The translations under genes were made by a program, and so were the position numbers. This document shows positions 1 to 8,343 of a DNA stretch of 64,000 nt, one piece after another. The notes beneath the pieces are model-generated. The model saw nothing but the letters and a program-made list of their open reading frames with translations, did no database searches and was not told the DNA's origin. The first letter of the stretch is position 1; every line of letters starts with the position of its first letter. The DNA is taken from contig NZ_PGGM01000002.1 of assembly GCF_003010965.1 (NCBI RefSeq), positions 124,001 to 188,000 of the forward strand, written 5' to 3'. This DNA comes from Phyllobacterium sophorae (lineage in GTDB: Bacteria; Pseudomonadota; Alphaproteobacteria; Rhizobiales; Rhizobiaceae).

Positions 1-939
1 CTCGAGGCGAATCACGACCGCGCCGGGAAAATCCTTCTCGAACCGCAGGATGTTGTCCACTTCCGCGCCGCGCCAGCCATAGATCGACTGGTCGTCATCA
101 CCAACGCAGCAAACATTCTTCGAGCCCTGCGCGATCAGGCGCAGCCACATGTATTGGGCGGTATTGGTGTCCTGATACTCGTCAACCAGGATATAGCGGA
201 ACTTGGCGTGATACTCCTTCAGCACATCCGGATAGGCGCGGAACATGCGGATTGGATGGCAGAGAAGATCACCAAAATCGCAGGCATTGAGCGTCTTCAG
301 CCGGTTCTGGTAGGCGGTGTAGAGCTCGCGCCCCTTGCCATTGGCGAAGGAACGCGCATCGCCCTCAGCGATCTCCGACGGGCCGAGTCCCTTGTTTTTC
401 CAGCCGTCTATCATCAGCGCGAACTGCTTCGCGGGCCAGCGCTTGTCGTCCAAACCTTCGGCCTGGATGATCTGCTTGATCAGGCGGATGACGTCATCCG
501 TATCGAGGATGGTGAAATCGGACTTGAGACCGACCAGTTCCGCATGACGCCGCAAGAGCTTGACGCCGATGGAGTGGAACGTCCCGAGCCAGGGCATGCC
601 TTCCACGGCGCCGCCAACCAGAACGCCAATGCGCTCCTTCATTTCGCGGGCCGCTTTATTGGTGAAGGTCACAGCCAGGATCTGGCTCGGATAGGCCTTG
701 CCGAGCGACAGGATATGGGCGATGCGGGAGGTCAGGACGCGGGTCTTGCCAGTACCGGCACCTGCAAGAACCAGAACCGGGCCTTCCGTCGTTTCAACTG
801 CAAGGCGTTGCTCGGGATTGAGGCCATTAAGATAGGGCGGTGCACCACGCGCTTGCATGGCACGCGCGGCGATACCCGAAGGCTGCCGAGGCAGATCAGG
901 TTCGTCGAAAAATGGAATATCGTCAGGCAATCCGGACAT
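1..939 (-). CDS. uvrD: UvrD/PcrA-type ATP-dependent DNA helicase, N-terminal part (cut by window edge)
   Basis: Superfamily 1A 3'-5' DNA helicase of nucleotide excision and mismatch repair. Only the first 313 residues are in the window; the reading frame is open through base 1. Reading the minus strand from the ATG at 937-939 gives a poorly conserved start of about 35 residues, then NPEQRLAV (Q motif), Walker A AGAGTGKT (about residues 59-66), the Ia motif TFTNKAAREM, Walker B VDEYQDTN and motif III GDDDQSIYGWRGA. This order is characteristic of UvrD/PcrA/Rep. A GGGG run lies about 8 bases before the ATG. It is divergent from the glucose dehydrogenase gene. PcrA and UvrD cannot be separated with the C-terminal half missing. 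Confidence 0.93.
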   Translation of the reverse strand, partial: MSGLPDDIPFFDEPDLPRQPSGIAARAMQARGAPPYLNGLNPEQRLAVETTEGPVLVLAGAGTGKTRVLTSRIAHILSLGKAYPSQILAVTFTNKAAREMKERIGVLVGGAVEGMPWLGTFHSIGVKLLRRHAELVGLKSDFTILDTDDVIRLIKQIIQAEGLDDKRWPAKQFALMIDGWKNKGLGPSEIAEGDARSFANGKGRELYTAYQNRLKTLNACDFGDLLCHPIRMFRAYPDVLKEYHAKFRYILVDEYQDTNTAQYMWLRLIAQGSKNVCCVGDDDQSIYGWRGAEVDNILRFEKDFPGAVVIRLE

Positions 940-1187
940 TTGACCCCAATGTAGTGATTCGGCACCGAAAAACCAGATAAATGCGATACAAAAAGAGAAC
1001 GGCCAATCTTGGGCGGGCGCCTTTCCCCCGAAACCTGCAGTTGAAATATTCAAGCGCCGATATTGCGTCGTCCTGTTTTAAGGCTTACCCATTTTGATCA
1101 GAGAAGATTGTGGCAACCGCCGGCGCGTTCGCAGCCGCATGCCAGCGCATTCGATCCTGATTGAGCTTGGAAAAGGACTCCTACCCC

Positions 1188-3527
1188 ATGGCAATCACTC
1201 TGACGGCTCTCATAATTTTCCTTGTCGGTGCGGCGCTTGGTGTTGGTGGTGTCTGGCTCGCCGTACTTGGCGGCAGTTGGTACTACATCTTCGCCGCACT
1301 CGCTTTCCTGATTACCGCCGCTCTTCTCTTTCGGAAGCGGCCTTCTTCCTTGCTCGTCTATGCGCTCCTGGTAATTGGCACGCTTGGCTGGGCAATCTGG
1401 GAAATTGGCTTCGACTGGTGGCAGCTCGCGCCACGTGGCGGCGTCATCATGCTGTTTGGGCTCTGGCTGCTCACACCATGGATACGAGGTGGGCTTAACG
1501 AGGAAGAAGGGCGCTCGCGTTCAGCGTGGGGCCCGGCAATTCCGCTGGCGATCACGGTACTCGCGGCCCTCGGCATTGCCGGCTATTCGATGACGCAGGA
1601 TCCGCAACAGATCGCCGGAGAACTCAGCAAGGAAGTTATTATCCCGACGCCCGATCTTGGCGGTAACATGCCAGAAGGCGACTGGCATCAGTATGGCCGG
1701 ACGCCCTATGGCCAGCGCTATTCGCCGCTGAAACAGATCACGCCGGAAAATGTGGGAACGTTGCAGCTTGCCTGGCAGTACCAGACCGGCGACGTGAAGC
1801 TGCCAGAAGATATCGGGGAAACCACTTATCAGGTGACCCCGCTGAAGGTGCGTGACACGCTCTATCTTTGCACGCCGCACAATTGGGCGATCGCGCTCGA
1901 TGCGGCAACCGGCAAGGAAAAGTGGAAGTACGATCCGAATGTCGGCCTCAATCCGGATCGCCAGCATCAGACCTGCCGCGGCGTCTCCTACTACGCCGAC
2001 CCAACATTGACTGCAGGGCAACCATGCGCGGAGCGGGTCTACCTGCCGACTTCTGACGCGCGCCTGATCGCGCTCGACGCAGCCAACGGTCAGATTTGTC
2101 CATCCTTTGCCGACAAGGGCACGCTTCATCTCGAAAAAGGCATGCCCTATAACCCGGCGGGCTATTATTATTCGACATCGCCGCCCGTTATTGCCGCGGG
2201 CAAGATCATTGTCGGCGGCGCGGTCAATGACAACTACTCAATCCATGAACAGTCGGGTGTCATCCGCGCCTTCGATATCAACACCGGTGCGCTGGTGTGG
2301 AACTGGGATTCGGGCAATCCCGATGTAACGACGCCGCTGCCGGAAGGGCAGACTTACACGCATAATTCACCCAATAGCTGGTCTGTCTCCAGTGCCGACG
2401 AAAAGCTTGGTCTGCTCTACGTGCCGCTTGGCAACCAGACACCGGACCAGCTCGGGGCAGGGCGCAGCGCCAATGTCGAAAAATTCTCGTCGTCGATCGT
2501 CGCGCTTGATCTGAACTCCGGCCAGGTGCGCTGGGTTCGCCAGACCGTCCATCACGACCTTTGGGACATGGATGTGCCTGCACAACCGACCCTTGTGGAT
2601 ATCAACACTGCCACCGGCGCGGTTCCAGCACTCGTCGGACCAACCAAGCAAGGCGATATCTATGTCCTCAACCGGCTTACCGGCGAGCCGATCCTTCCAA
2701 TCGAGGAAGTGCCGGCGCCGGCGGGCGCTATCGAAGGTGATTTCACCTCACCGACCCAGCCGGTTTCGGGTCTGACCTTCATGCCAAAGCCGTTGACCGG
2801 CAAGGACATGTGGGGCGTTTCGATGTTCGATCAGCTGGCTTGCCGCATCGAGTTCCTCAAGTTGCGTTATGAGGGACGCTACACGCCGCCGTCCCTCCAG
2901 GGATCGTTGATCTATCCGGGTAATTTTGGCGTATTCAATTGGGGCAGCGTCGCAGTGGACCCGGCGCGTCAGATCATGTTCGGTATGCCGACCTATCTGG
3001 CGTTCACGTCAAGGCTTGTTCCTCGAGCTGACGTTCCCCCGCCTGGCGCTGGCACAAAGGGCAGCGAACAGGGCCTCAATCGCAATGAGGGGGCACCCTA
3101 TGCGGTCATCTTGGCACCGTTCGTATCGCCGCTTGGCCTGCCCTGCCAGGCGCCGCCATGGGGCTATGTGGCGGGCGCTGACCTGCGCACCGGCAAGATT
3201 ACATGGATGCATCGAAACGGCACCGTCCGCGATTCCTCGCCCTTGCCCTTACCATTCAAAGTTGGCGTTCCCGGCATTGGCGGTCCGATCATCACCGCCG
3301 GTGGTGTGGCATTTCTGGGTGCTGCGGTAGACGATTATCTTCGCGCGTATGACGTGACCAGTGGTAAGCAGCTGTGGGAAGCACGGCTCCCTGCTGGCGG
3401 TCAATCGACGCCGATGTCTTTCGCCTTGGCTGATGGCAAGCAATATGTGGTCATCGTCGCCGGTGGTCACGGGTCAGTCGGGACGAAACCCGGCGACTAC
3501 GTCCTCGCCTATACCTTGCCGAAATAG
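1188..3527 (+). CDS. gcd: Membrane-bound PQQ-dependent glucose dehydrogenase
   Basis: Quinoprotein that oxidises glucose to gluconolactone on the periplasmic face and passes electrons to ubiquinone. The protein has 779 residues, near the roughly 800 of E. coli Gcd. The first 150 residues carry about five hydrophobic segments; the rest is the eight-bladed PQQ propeller, with repeats such as ALDAATGKEKWKYD, AFDINTGALVWNWD and VALDLNSGQVRWVRQ, and the family signature WHQYGRTPYGQRYSPLKQI at the propeller start. The ATG at 1188 is preferred over a TTG at 1161 because AAAAGGA lies about 10 bases upstream and the protein then starts directly with a membrane segment. No PQQ synthesis genes are nearby, so the cofactor must come from elsewhere. 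Confidence 0.95.
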   Translation: MAITLTALIIFLVGAALGVGGVWLAVLGGSWYYIFAALAFLITAALLFRKRPSSLLVYALLVIGTLGWAIWEIGFDWWQLAPRGGVIMLFGLWLLTPWIRGGLNEEEGRSRSAWGPAIPLAITVLAALGIAGYSMTQDPQQIAGELSKEVIIPTPDLGGNMPEGDWHQYGRTPYGQRYSPLKQITPENVGTLQLAWQYQTGDVKLPEDIGETTYQVTPLKVRDTLYLCTPHNWAIALDAATGKEKWKYDPNVGLNPDRQHQTCRGVSYYADPTLTAGQPCAERVYLPTSDARLIALDAANGQICPSFADKGTLHLEKGMPYNPAGYYYSTSPPVIAAGKIIVGGAVNDNYSIHEQSGVIRAFDINTGALVWNWDSGNPDVTTPLPEGQTYTHNSPNSWSVSSADEKLGLLYVPLGNQTPDQLGAGRSANVEKFSSSIVALDLNSGQVRWVRQTVHHDLWDMDVPAQPTLVDINTATGAVPALVGPTKQGDIYVLNRLTGEPILPIEEVPAPAGAIEGDFTSPTQPVSGLTFMPKPLTGKDMWGVSMFDQLACRIEFLKLRYEGRYTPPSLQGSLIYPGNFGVFNWGSVAVDPARQIMFGMPTYLAFTSRLVPRADVPPPGAGTKGSEQGLNRNEGAPYAVILAPFVSPLGLPCQAPPWGYVAGADLRTGKITWMHRNGTVRDSSPLPLPFKVGVPGIGGPIITAGGVAFLGAAVDDYLRAYDVTSGKQLWEARLPAGGQSTPMSFALADGKQYVVIVAGGHGSVGTKPGDYVLAYTLPK

Positions 3528-3546
3528 GAATGGAAGAAAATCATTT

Positions 3547-3572
3547 TCCCGGTCTCGCCCCCGGGAGGTTTT
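3547..3572 (+). terminator. Possible weak terminator after gcd
   Basis: A 6-bp stem TCCCGG/CCGGGA (3547-3552 and 3561-3566) is followed by GGTTTTCTT shortly after the gcd stop codon. The stem is short and the T tract broken, so this is tentative. The rest of the 239-base gap up to the VOC gene shows no recognisable gene. Confidence 0.35.
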
Positions 3573-3766
3573 CTTGAGTGCTTTTCTCCAGTTGACGATC
3601 GCTTGAACTGCGAATATCCATGGCAGCGGCAGATACAGCCGGCCGCTCGCGGGCCTTTGGCCGAGGTGAATGTATCGATTGAAGCTTCGTTTCATCCTTT
3701 GAATGATGAACGGGTCGGCAATGCGGGCACTGACTTTCCTCGTTCATCAGACGCGAAGGATTGACC

Positions 3767-4303
3767 ATGCGCACATTCAATGACGCCAAGGCGATTGCCA
3801 AATCGCTGCGCCAGGCGCTCAAGCAAAAGAACATCGAAATCTCCCACAGCGAGGGTCTGGAACTCGTTGCTGCCGGTTTCGGTTTCGACGATTGGAACGT
3901 GCTTTCAGCGAAAATCGAAACCGTAGAGCATGCAAGGCAAGGAGCAGTTTCATTTGGACCGGCCAACCCGATCCTGCGAATTTTCGACGTTGCGAAGGCG
4001 AAGGAATTCTATCTCGATTATCTCGGTTTCACGCTCGACTGGGAACATCGTTTCGGCGACAATTTCCCGCTTTATTGCCAGGTATCCCGCTCTGGCCTGA
4101 CGCTGCATCTCAGCGAGCATTCCGGCGATGCCAGCCCGGGCGCTCGGGTTTTCGTGCGTATCCAGGGCATCGACGCGCTACACAAAGAACTCCACGCCAA
4201 AGACTATCGCTTCATGAAACCGGGGATCGAGGTGCAGCCTTGGGGTCGAGAGGTGATGGTCATTGATCCGTTCAGCAATCGCATCTCGTTCTGCGAGCAA
4301 TGA
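3767..4303 (+). CDS. VOC (glyoxalase/bleomycin-resistance fold) protein with N-terminal extension
   Basis: 178 residues in two parts. Residues 1-60 are a helical segment (DAKAIAKSLRQAL, then ISHSEGLELVAAGFGFDDWNVLSA) found in glyoxalase-related proteins. Residues 65-178 are one VOC domain with ILRIFDVAKAKEFYLDYLGF, LTLHLSEH and VMVIDPFSNRISF, resembling BLMA-type bleomycin-binding proteins. The conserved His and Glu positions suggest metal or ligand binding, but the substrate is unknown. The start at ATG 3767 has GAAGGA ending six bases upstream; a TTG at 3761 is in frame but worse placed. A resistance function is only a family association; it stands alone between gcd and the Lrp gene. Confidence 0.8.
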   Translation: MRTFNDAKAIAKSLRQALKQKNIEISHSEGLELVAAGFGFDDWNVLSAKIETVEHARQGAVSFGPANPILRIFDVAKAKEFYLDYLGFTLDWEHRFGDNFPLYCQVSRSGLTLHLSEHSGDASPGARVFVRIQGIDALHKELHAKDYRFMKPGIEVQPWGREVMVIDPFSNRISFCEQ

Positions 4304-4327
4304 TGGAGCGCGCCGGGTCTCTCCGCT

Positions 4328-4798
4328 CTAACGTTGCGGCAATTTCAGCGGAGCCCCCGTTTTCACGGCCCGGATAGCAAAATTGGAGCGTATATCCGCG
4401 ACTCCGGGTAGCATGAGAAGCTTTTCTGTCAGAAACCGCTCATAGGCGCTGAGATCCTCGACGACCACCTCCGCAAGGAAATCCGCTGTCCCCGAGATCA
4501 TGAAACAAGCTGTTATTTCCGGAAGGGCAAGCAGCGCCGTGTGCTGCGCCTCGGCATTCTCGCGGCTGTGCTGTCCAACTTTGATTTCCACGAACACGGT
4601 CAGACCGAGGCCAACCTCCTTGCGGTCGATATCCACCCTATAGCCACGAATGACTCCGGATTTTTCCAGATTTCGGATACGGCGCAGACAGGGTGAGGGA
4701 GACAGGTTGACCCGCTCGGCAATCTCCACATTGGTTGCCCTTGCATCCTCTTGGAGCGCTTCGAGGATGCCGATATCGAATTTATCGAGATTTGGCAT
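4328..4798 (-). CDS. Lrp/AsnC family transcriptional regulator
   Basis: 156-residue feast/famine regulator. The N-terminal winged helix-turn-helix reads LDKFDIGILEALQEDARATNVEIAE then VNLSPSPCLRRIRNLEKSGVI. The C-terminal RAM (ligand-binding) domain includes VFVEIKVG, ACFMISGTADFLAEVVVEDL and SNFAIRAVK. It is divergent from the DMT transporter gene at 4944 with 145 bases between the starts. Lrp regulators beside an EamA exporter usually respond to an amino acid and control that exporter, so local regulation is the likely role; the effector is not visible from sequence. Confidence 0.92.
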   Translation of the reverse strand: MPNLDKFDIGILEALQEDARATNVEIAERVNLSPSPCLRRIRNLEKSGVIRGYRVDIDRKEVGLGLTVFVEIKVGQHSRENAEAQHTALLALPEITACFMISGTADFLAEVVVEDLSAYERFLTEKLLMLPGVADIRSNFAIRAVKTGAPLKLPQR

Positions 4799-4943
4799 AA
4801 ATCACCTGTTTGAAAATTTAATCTTCTCGGAAATTGCTGAAATGATATCTGGAATGGCATTAACTTGCAAGGACATGCTCATGCCATCGGAGATATGATT
4901 GTCTCAACCGAAATCATTCGGGCAGATTTGAGAGGAAACTCCG

Positions 4944-5855
4944 ATGGTTGCTCTTGCTCAGGACTACAAGAAGTCAAATTCGCTCGGCGCAGGATATGCC
5001 GGCGCGCTGGTTACCGTCTTCATCTGGGCCACATGGATCATAGCCACTCGTCACAGCAGCGGCACGCATCTCGGCACAATCGATCTCGGCCTTATCCGCT
5101 ATGGCGTTCCAGCGCTGGTGCTGGCTCCGGTCTGGCTCAGGACCGGCCTGTTCCCACGGGATGTTCCGCTCGCCTTGCTGGCAATCATGGTCTGTGGTGC
5201 CGGTGCGGTGTTTTTCCAGTTCACGACCTTCGCCATTCATTCGACGCCCGCCTCGGCCGTCGGCGTACTCCTCGGTGGCTCCATGCCGCTTGCCGCCACG
5301 CTGATCGGTGTGTTGGTATTTGGCGAGCGCCCCGATCTTGCCCGCTGCCTTGGTCTTGCAGCGATCGTCGCGGGTCTTGCCATTCTGCTGGTGCTGGCGC
5401 TGGGCAATCATGCGATCTCCTGGATCAGCTTCGTCTTCCTGCCGCTCGGTGCACTGCTTTGGGCTGGCTATACCCATGCCTTCAAGCGTTCCGGTCTGAC
5501 TGCACTGCAGGGCGGCGCGCTCATTGCCATCTGGTCATTCCTCATCCATGTTGGCCTTGCACTCACCTTTGGTACGACGATCTTCGAAGTTTCGCTGCCC
5601 GAGATCGGCTTGCAATTCCTCAGCCAGGGCATTCTTTCCGGATTGGCTGCCATGTTGGCCTATGGCATCGCCGTCCGTTCACTTGGTGGCAGCCAGGCCG
5701 CAGCATTCAGTGCGCTTACTCCGGTACTTGCTGCCTTTGGCGGCGCCTTCTTCCTTGACGAGCCGGTCGGCGTCTGGGAAATTGCAGCAGCAGTGATCAC
5801 CGGACTTGGCGTTGCCCTTTCCACCGGTATCCTTTCCCATCGCCTCAAAGGGTGA
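4944..5855 (+). CDS. EamA/DMT-family inner-membrane transporter
   Basis: 303 residues with ten predicted hydrophobic segments in two EamA repeats, for example AGALVTVFIWATWIIATRHS in the first and LIAIWSFLIHVGLALTF in the second, and the typical end ITGLGVALSTGILSHR. DMT family members export or import amino acids, purines and other small metabolites. The ATG has GAGGAAA about 10 bases upstream. Divergent from an Lrp-type regulator, which suggests an amino-acid-responsive exporter; the substrate is inferred only. Confidence 0.9.
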   Translation: MVALAQDYKKSNSLGAGYAGALVTVFIWATWIIATRHSSGTHLGTIDLGLIRYGVPALVLAPVWLRTGLFPRDVPLALLAIMVCGAGAVFFQFTTFAIHSTPASAVGVLLGGSMPLAATLIGVLVFGERPDLARCLGLAAIVAGLAILLVLALGNHAISWISFVFLPLGALLWAGYTHAFKRSGLTALQGGALIAIWSFLIHVGLALTFGTTIFEVSLPEIGLQFLSQGILSGLAAMLAYGIAVRSLGGSQAAAFSALTPVLAAFGGAFFLDEPVGVWEIAAAVITGLGVALSTGILSHRLKG

Positions 5856-5904
5856 TGCGAACGGTCCAGCGCCTCGTCAATCCACGGGATCAAAGGAGGC
5901 AATG

Positions 5905-6792
5905 ATGAACGAGCAGAAAATTACTCCGAGAATCACTCAGGCAATGGTCGAAGCCTATGATGAATATACCCATCTGACACTTGACCGCCGCTCATTCATG
6001 GACAAGTTGACCAAACTGGCGGGCTCTGGTGCTGCTGCCGCAATGATCGCACCGATGCTCGCGGCAAATTCGGCACGGGCCGCGATTGTTGCAGCGGACG
6101 ACAAGAGGCTTCGCACCAAGGATGTCGTCTACCCGGGAGCGACGGGTGAGATCAAAGGCTACAGGGCAAGTCCCGCTGAAGCATCCGGCAGGCTTCCAGC
6201 GGTTATCGTCATTCATGAAAATCGCGGTTTGAACGACCATATTCGCGATGTTGCGCGGCGCATGGCCCTTGAAGGCTTTGTCGCCCTTGCGCCCGATCTG
6301 CTGTCTGTGGCCGGCGGTACCCCGTCCGATGAGGAAAAGGCGCGTGAAATGATCGGCGCACTTGACTCAAAAACGGCGATTGCCGAGGGGGTGGCAACGA
6401 TAGAATACCTCCGGAACGACAAGGCAACCAATGGCAAGGTTGGGGTCGTAGGCTTTTGCTGGGGCGGTGGCCTCGTTAATGATCTGGCAGTCAACGCGCC
6501 TGATCTTGGTGCAGGGGTCGCCTATTACGGGCGCCAGGCCAAGGCTGACGACGTGGCGAAGATCAAGGCGCCATTGTTGTTGCAATATGCCGGATTGGAT
6601 ACGCGCATAAATGCAGGCATCGACGCCTACAAGAAGGCGCTGGAGGAGAATGGGAAAACGTTCGAGATCCATGTCTATGAGGGCGCGAACCACGCTTTCA
6701 ATAACGATACGTCGGAGGCCCGCTACGACAAGAAGGCCGCGGACCTTGCCTGGAGCCGGACAGTAGAGTTTTTCAAGAAGAACCTGAGCTAA
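5905..6792 (+). CDS. Dienelactone hydrolase family protein with Tat signal
   Basis: 295 residues. An N-terminal section ends in the twin-arginine motif DRRSFM (Arg28-Arg29) and a hydrophobic Ala-rich stretch closing at ANSARA, so export as a folded protein and cleavage near residue 60 are predicted. The mature part has the dienelactone hydrolase alpha/beta fold: IVIHENRGLNDHIRDVARR, nucleophile elbow GFCWGG with catalytic Cys, AGLDTRIN with the Asp and GANHAF with the His. The strong Shine-Dalgarno AAAGGAGG at 5892-5899 points to ATG 5905, five bases on, rather than the ATG at 5902. No aromatic degradation genes are adjacent, so a true dienelactone substrate is doubtful. The nearby DMT gene ends 49 bases upstream. 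Confidence 0.9.
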   Translation: MNEQKITPRITQAMVEAYDEYTHLTLDRRSFMDKLTKLAGSGAAAAMIAPMLAANSARAAIVAADDKRLRTKDVVYPGATGEIKGYRASPAEASGRLPAVIVIHENRGLNDHIRDVARRMALEGFVALAPDLLSVAGGTPSDEEKAREMIGALDSKTAIAEGVATIEYLRNDKATNGKVGVVGFCWGGGLVNDLAVNAPDLGAGVAYYGRQAKADDVAKIKAPLLLQYAGLDTRINAGIDAYKKALEENGKTFEIHVYEGANHAFNNDTSEARYDKKAADLAWSRTVEFFKKNLS

Positions 6793-6890
6793 GGCCCGCG
6801 TCGCAAAAACGAAATACAAAACCAATCGCTTGCCGGATCGTGCTGCGGCTACTACCTCTTGTGCTTCAGAATGCGACAAGGAAAGCACCA

Positions 6891-7844
6891 ATGCGATTTG
6901 TCACCCTCTACCTGAGTGTTTTGCTGTTCATGCTCGTTGGCATCCAGTCGGGTTCTGCTCAAGAAAAAGTCTTCCCCGGCGGGTCAGGGGTGGGCCTTGT
7001 GCCTCCTTCCGGATTGGTTCTTTCCACCAGTTTCAGCGGATTTGAGGATGCCGCCAAGGGTACCTCCATCGTCGTGACGGAATTGCCCGTCGAGGCCTAT
7101 GCGCCGATCGCGGCGAAATTCAACCCTGAAGGATTGCGCGAAACCGGTATCGAGGCTGCCGGACCTCCCCAAGACTGGCCCGTCGAAGGTGCTGTCGTGT
7201 CTAAGCTTATTCGCGGTAGTCAGACAGCCGCGGGCATCAAGTACCGCAAATGGATCGTTCTGGTCGGTGCAAAAGCCACCACTGCTATGGTGACGGTACA
7301 AATTCCGGATGGCGTGGCGGGGGGCTTGTCGGACGCAGATGTGGAGAACGCTTTGCGCACTATCGCGGTCCGTACGCCGCCCAGTCTGGAGGAGCAGATC
7401 GCGGCGCTGCCGTTCAAACTCGCCGATACGGCCGGCTTCCGGCCCGTTCGTGTAATTGCGGGCGCAACGTATCTCCTGACCGAGGGACCGAATGATGTTG
7501 CGGCCAATTCATCCCAGCCCATGGTCATCATCGCCTCAAACCTCAACACTGCCCCGGAACCCGCGGCGCGGATGGATTTTGCCAAGCAGGCCTTCGCTTC
7601 GTTGACGGGGATCAAGGACGTGCGATCCGACAATGAGACGAGCTCGCAGGCGGATGGGGCGGAATGGGTGGAGATTGATGGCAGTGCGAAGGATTCTGCA
7701 AGCGATGATCCGCTCTACGTCGCACAGATTGCGCGTTTCGAAACCAGCCGGTATGTCCGGGCGATCCTGATTGTGCGGGACAGCGAGAAGGACAAATTTT
7801 CGGACCGTTTCCGAAAACTAGCCAAATCCATGACGATCAATTAA
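6891..7844 (+). CDS. Secreted or periplasmic hypothetical protein
   Basis: 317 residues. The N-terminus (FVTLYLSVLLFMLVGIQSGSAQE) is a clear Sec signal peptide with cleavage near SAQ. The mature part has PPSGLVLSTSFSGFED, several repeated beta-like stretches and a C-terminal ending DRFRKLAKSMTIN; I do not recognise a named domain. The ATG 6891 is chosen because AAGGAAA lies 7 bases upstream and the signal peptide begins there. It is followed eight bases after its stop by the DUF2185-like gene, so the two are probably cotranscribed. Confidence 0.8.
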   Translation: MRFVTLYLSVLLFMLVGIQSGSAQEKVFPGGSGVGLVPPSGLVLSTSFSGFEDAAKGTSIVVTELPVEAYAPIAAKFNPEGLRETGIEAAGPPQDWPVEGAVVSKLIRGSQTAAGIKYRKWIVLVGAKATTAMVTVQIPDGVAGGLSDADVENALRTIAVRTPPSLEEQIAALPFKLADTAGFRPVRVIAGATYLLTEGPNDVAANSSQPMVIIASNLNTAPEPAARMDFAKQAFASLTGIKDVRSDNETSSQADGAEWVEIDGSAKDSASDDPLYVAQIARFETSRYVRAILIVRDSEKDKFSDRFRKLAKSMTIN

Positions 7845-7852
7845 AATTGGCT

Positions 7853-8221
7853 ATGGAGAAAAGCTACCGACTCACCGAGAGCGAGATACGGCCACTGATC
7901 CGCAACTATGGTGGCTGCATTGCAACGGATACGATCACGATCGATGGTTATCCGGTACGCTTCATGTACCGTGAGGATCCTGACAACGAGTTTGACAGTG
8001 GCTGGCGCTTTCTTTCCGGCTTCGAAAGCGACGATTATATGGAAGATCCGGAAAACAGCGGCATATTTGAAGTCAACACCATAGCCAACTACGATCCCAG
8101 CATCATTCCGCTTCTCGATTCTCCCGTCGGCAGCGTTTTTGAAAAGACCGGCGAACAGGAACGCTTCGTTGCCGTCACTGATTGGCAGCCCGGCGAGGAC
8201 GATGACGAAGACGAAGATTGA
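7853..8221 (+). CDS. DUF2185 (Imm33-like) domain protein
   Basis: About 122 residues, acidic, ending in a run of Asp and Glu. The conserved block GWRFLSGFESDDYMEDP, then VNTIANYDPSIIPLLDSPVGSVFEK, matches DUF2185, a domain also found in proteins assigned as Imm33-type immunity proteins. No toxin gene lies next to it, so an immunity function is not supported here. The start is uncertain: a TTG at 7847 and an ATG at 7853 are both in frame and neither has a strong Shine-Dalgarno, which fits translational coupling to the gene ending at 7844. Confidence 0.8.
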   Translation: MEKSYRLTESEIRPLIRNYGGCIATDTITIDGYPVRFMYREDPDNEFDSGWRFLSGFESDDYMEDPENSGIFEVNTIANYDPSIIPLLDSPVGSVFEKTGEQERFVAVTDWQPGEDDDEDED

Positions 8222-8343
8222 GCCTGCGCTTTCTTCGCCTTGAGCCTGTCAAACTTCACACAGAGTTACAACTGGACAAGTCGCGTGCATTCTCCGAAAA
8301 TGCATTCGTAAAAGACGATCTTGAGTAGAAGGTGGATACGGGA

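Noticed and set aside
3767..4303. Bleomycin resistance function of the VOC protein
   Set aside because: Only a fold-level resemblance; many VOC proteins have other ligands and nothing nearby supports drug resistance.
4865..5758. 297-codon plus-strand frame overlapping the DMT transporter
   Set aside because: Arg/Cys/His-rich product typical of a shifted frame; the DMT protein has clear membrane repeats.
7853..8221. Imm33-type immunity protein of a toxin system
   Set aside because: No toxin or secretion gene lies beside it; DUF2185 proteins are also found without toxins.
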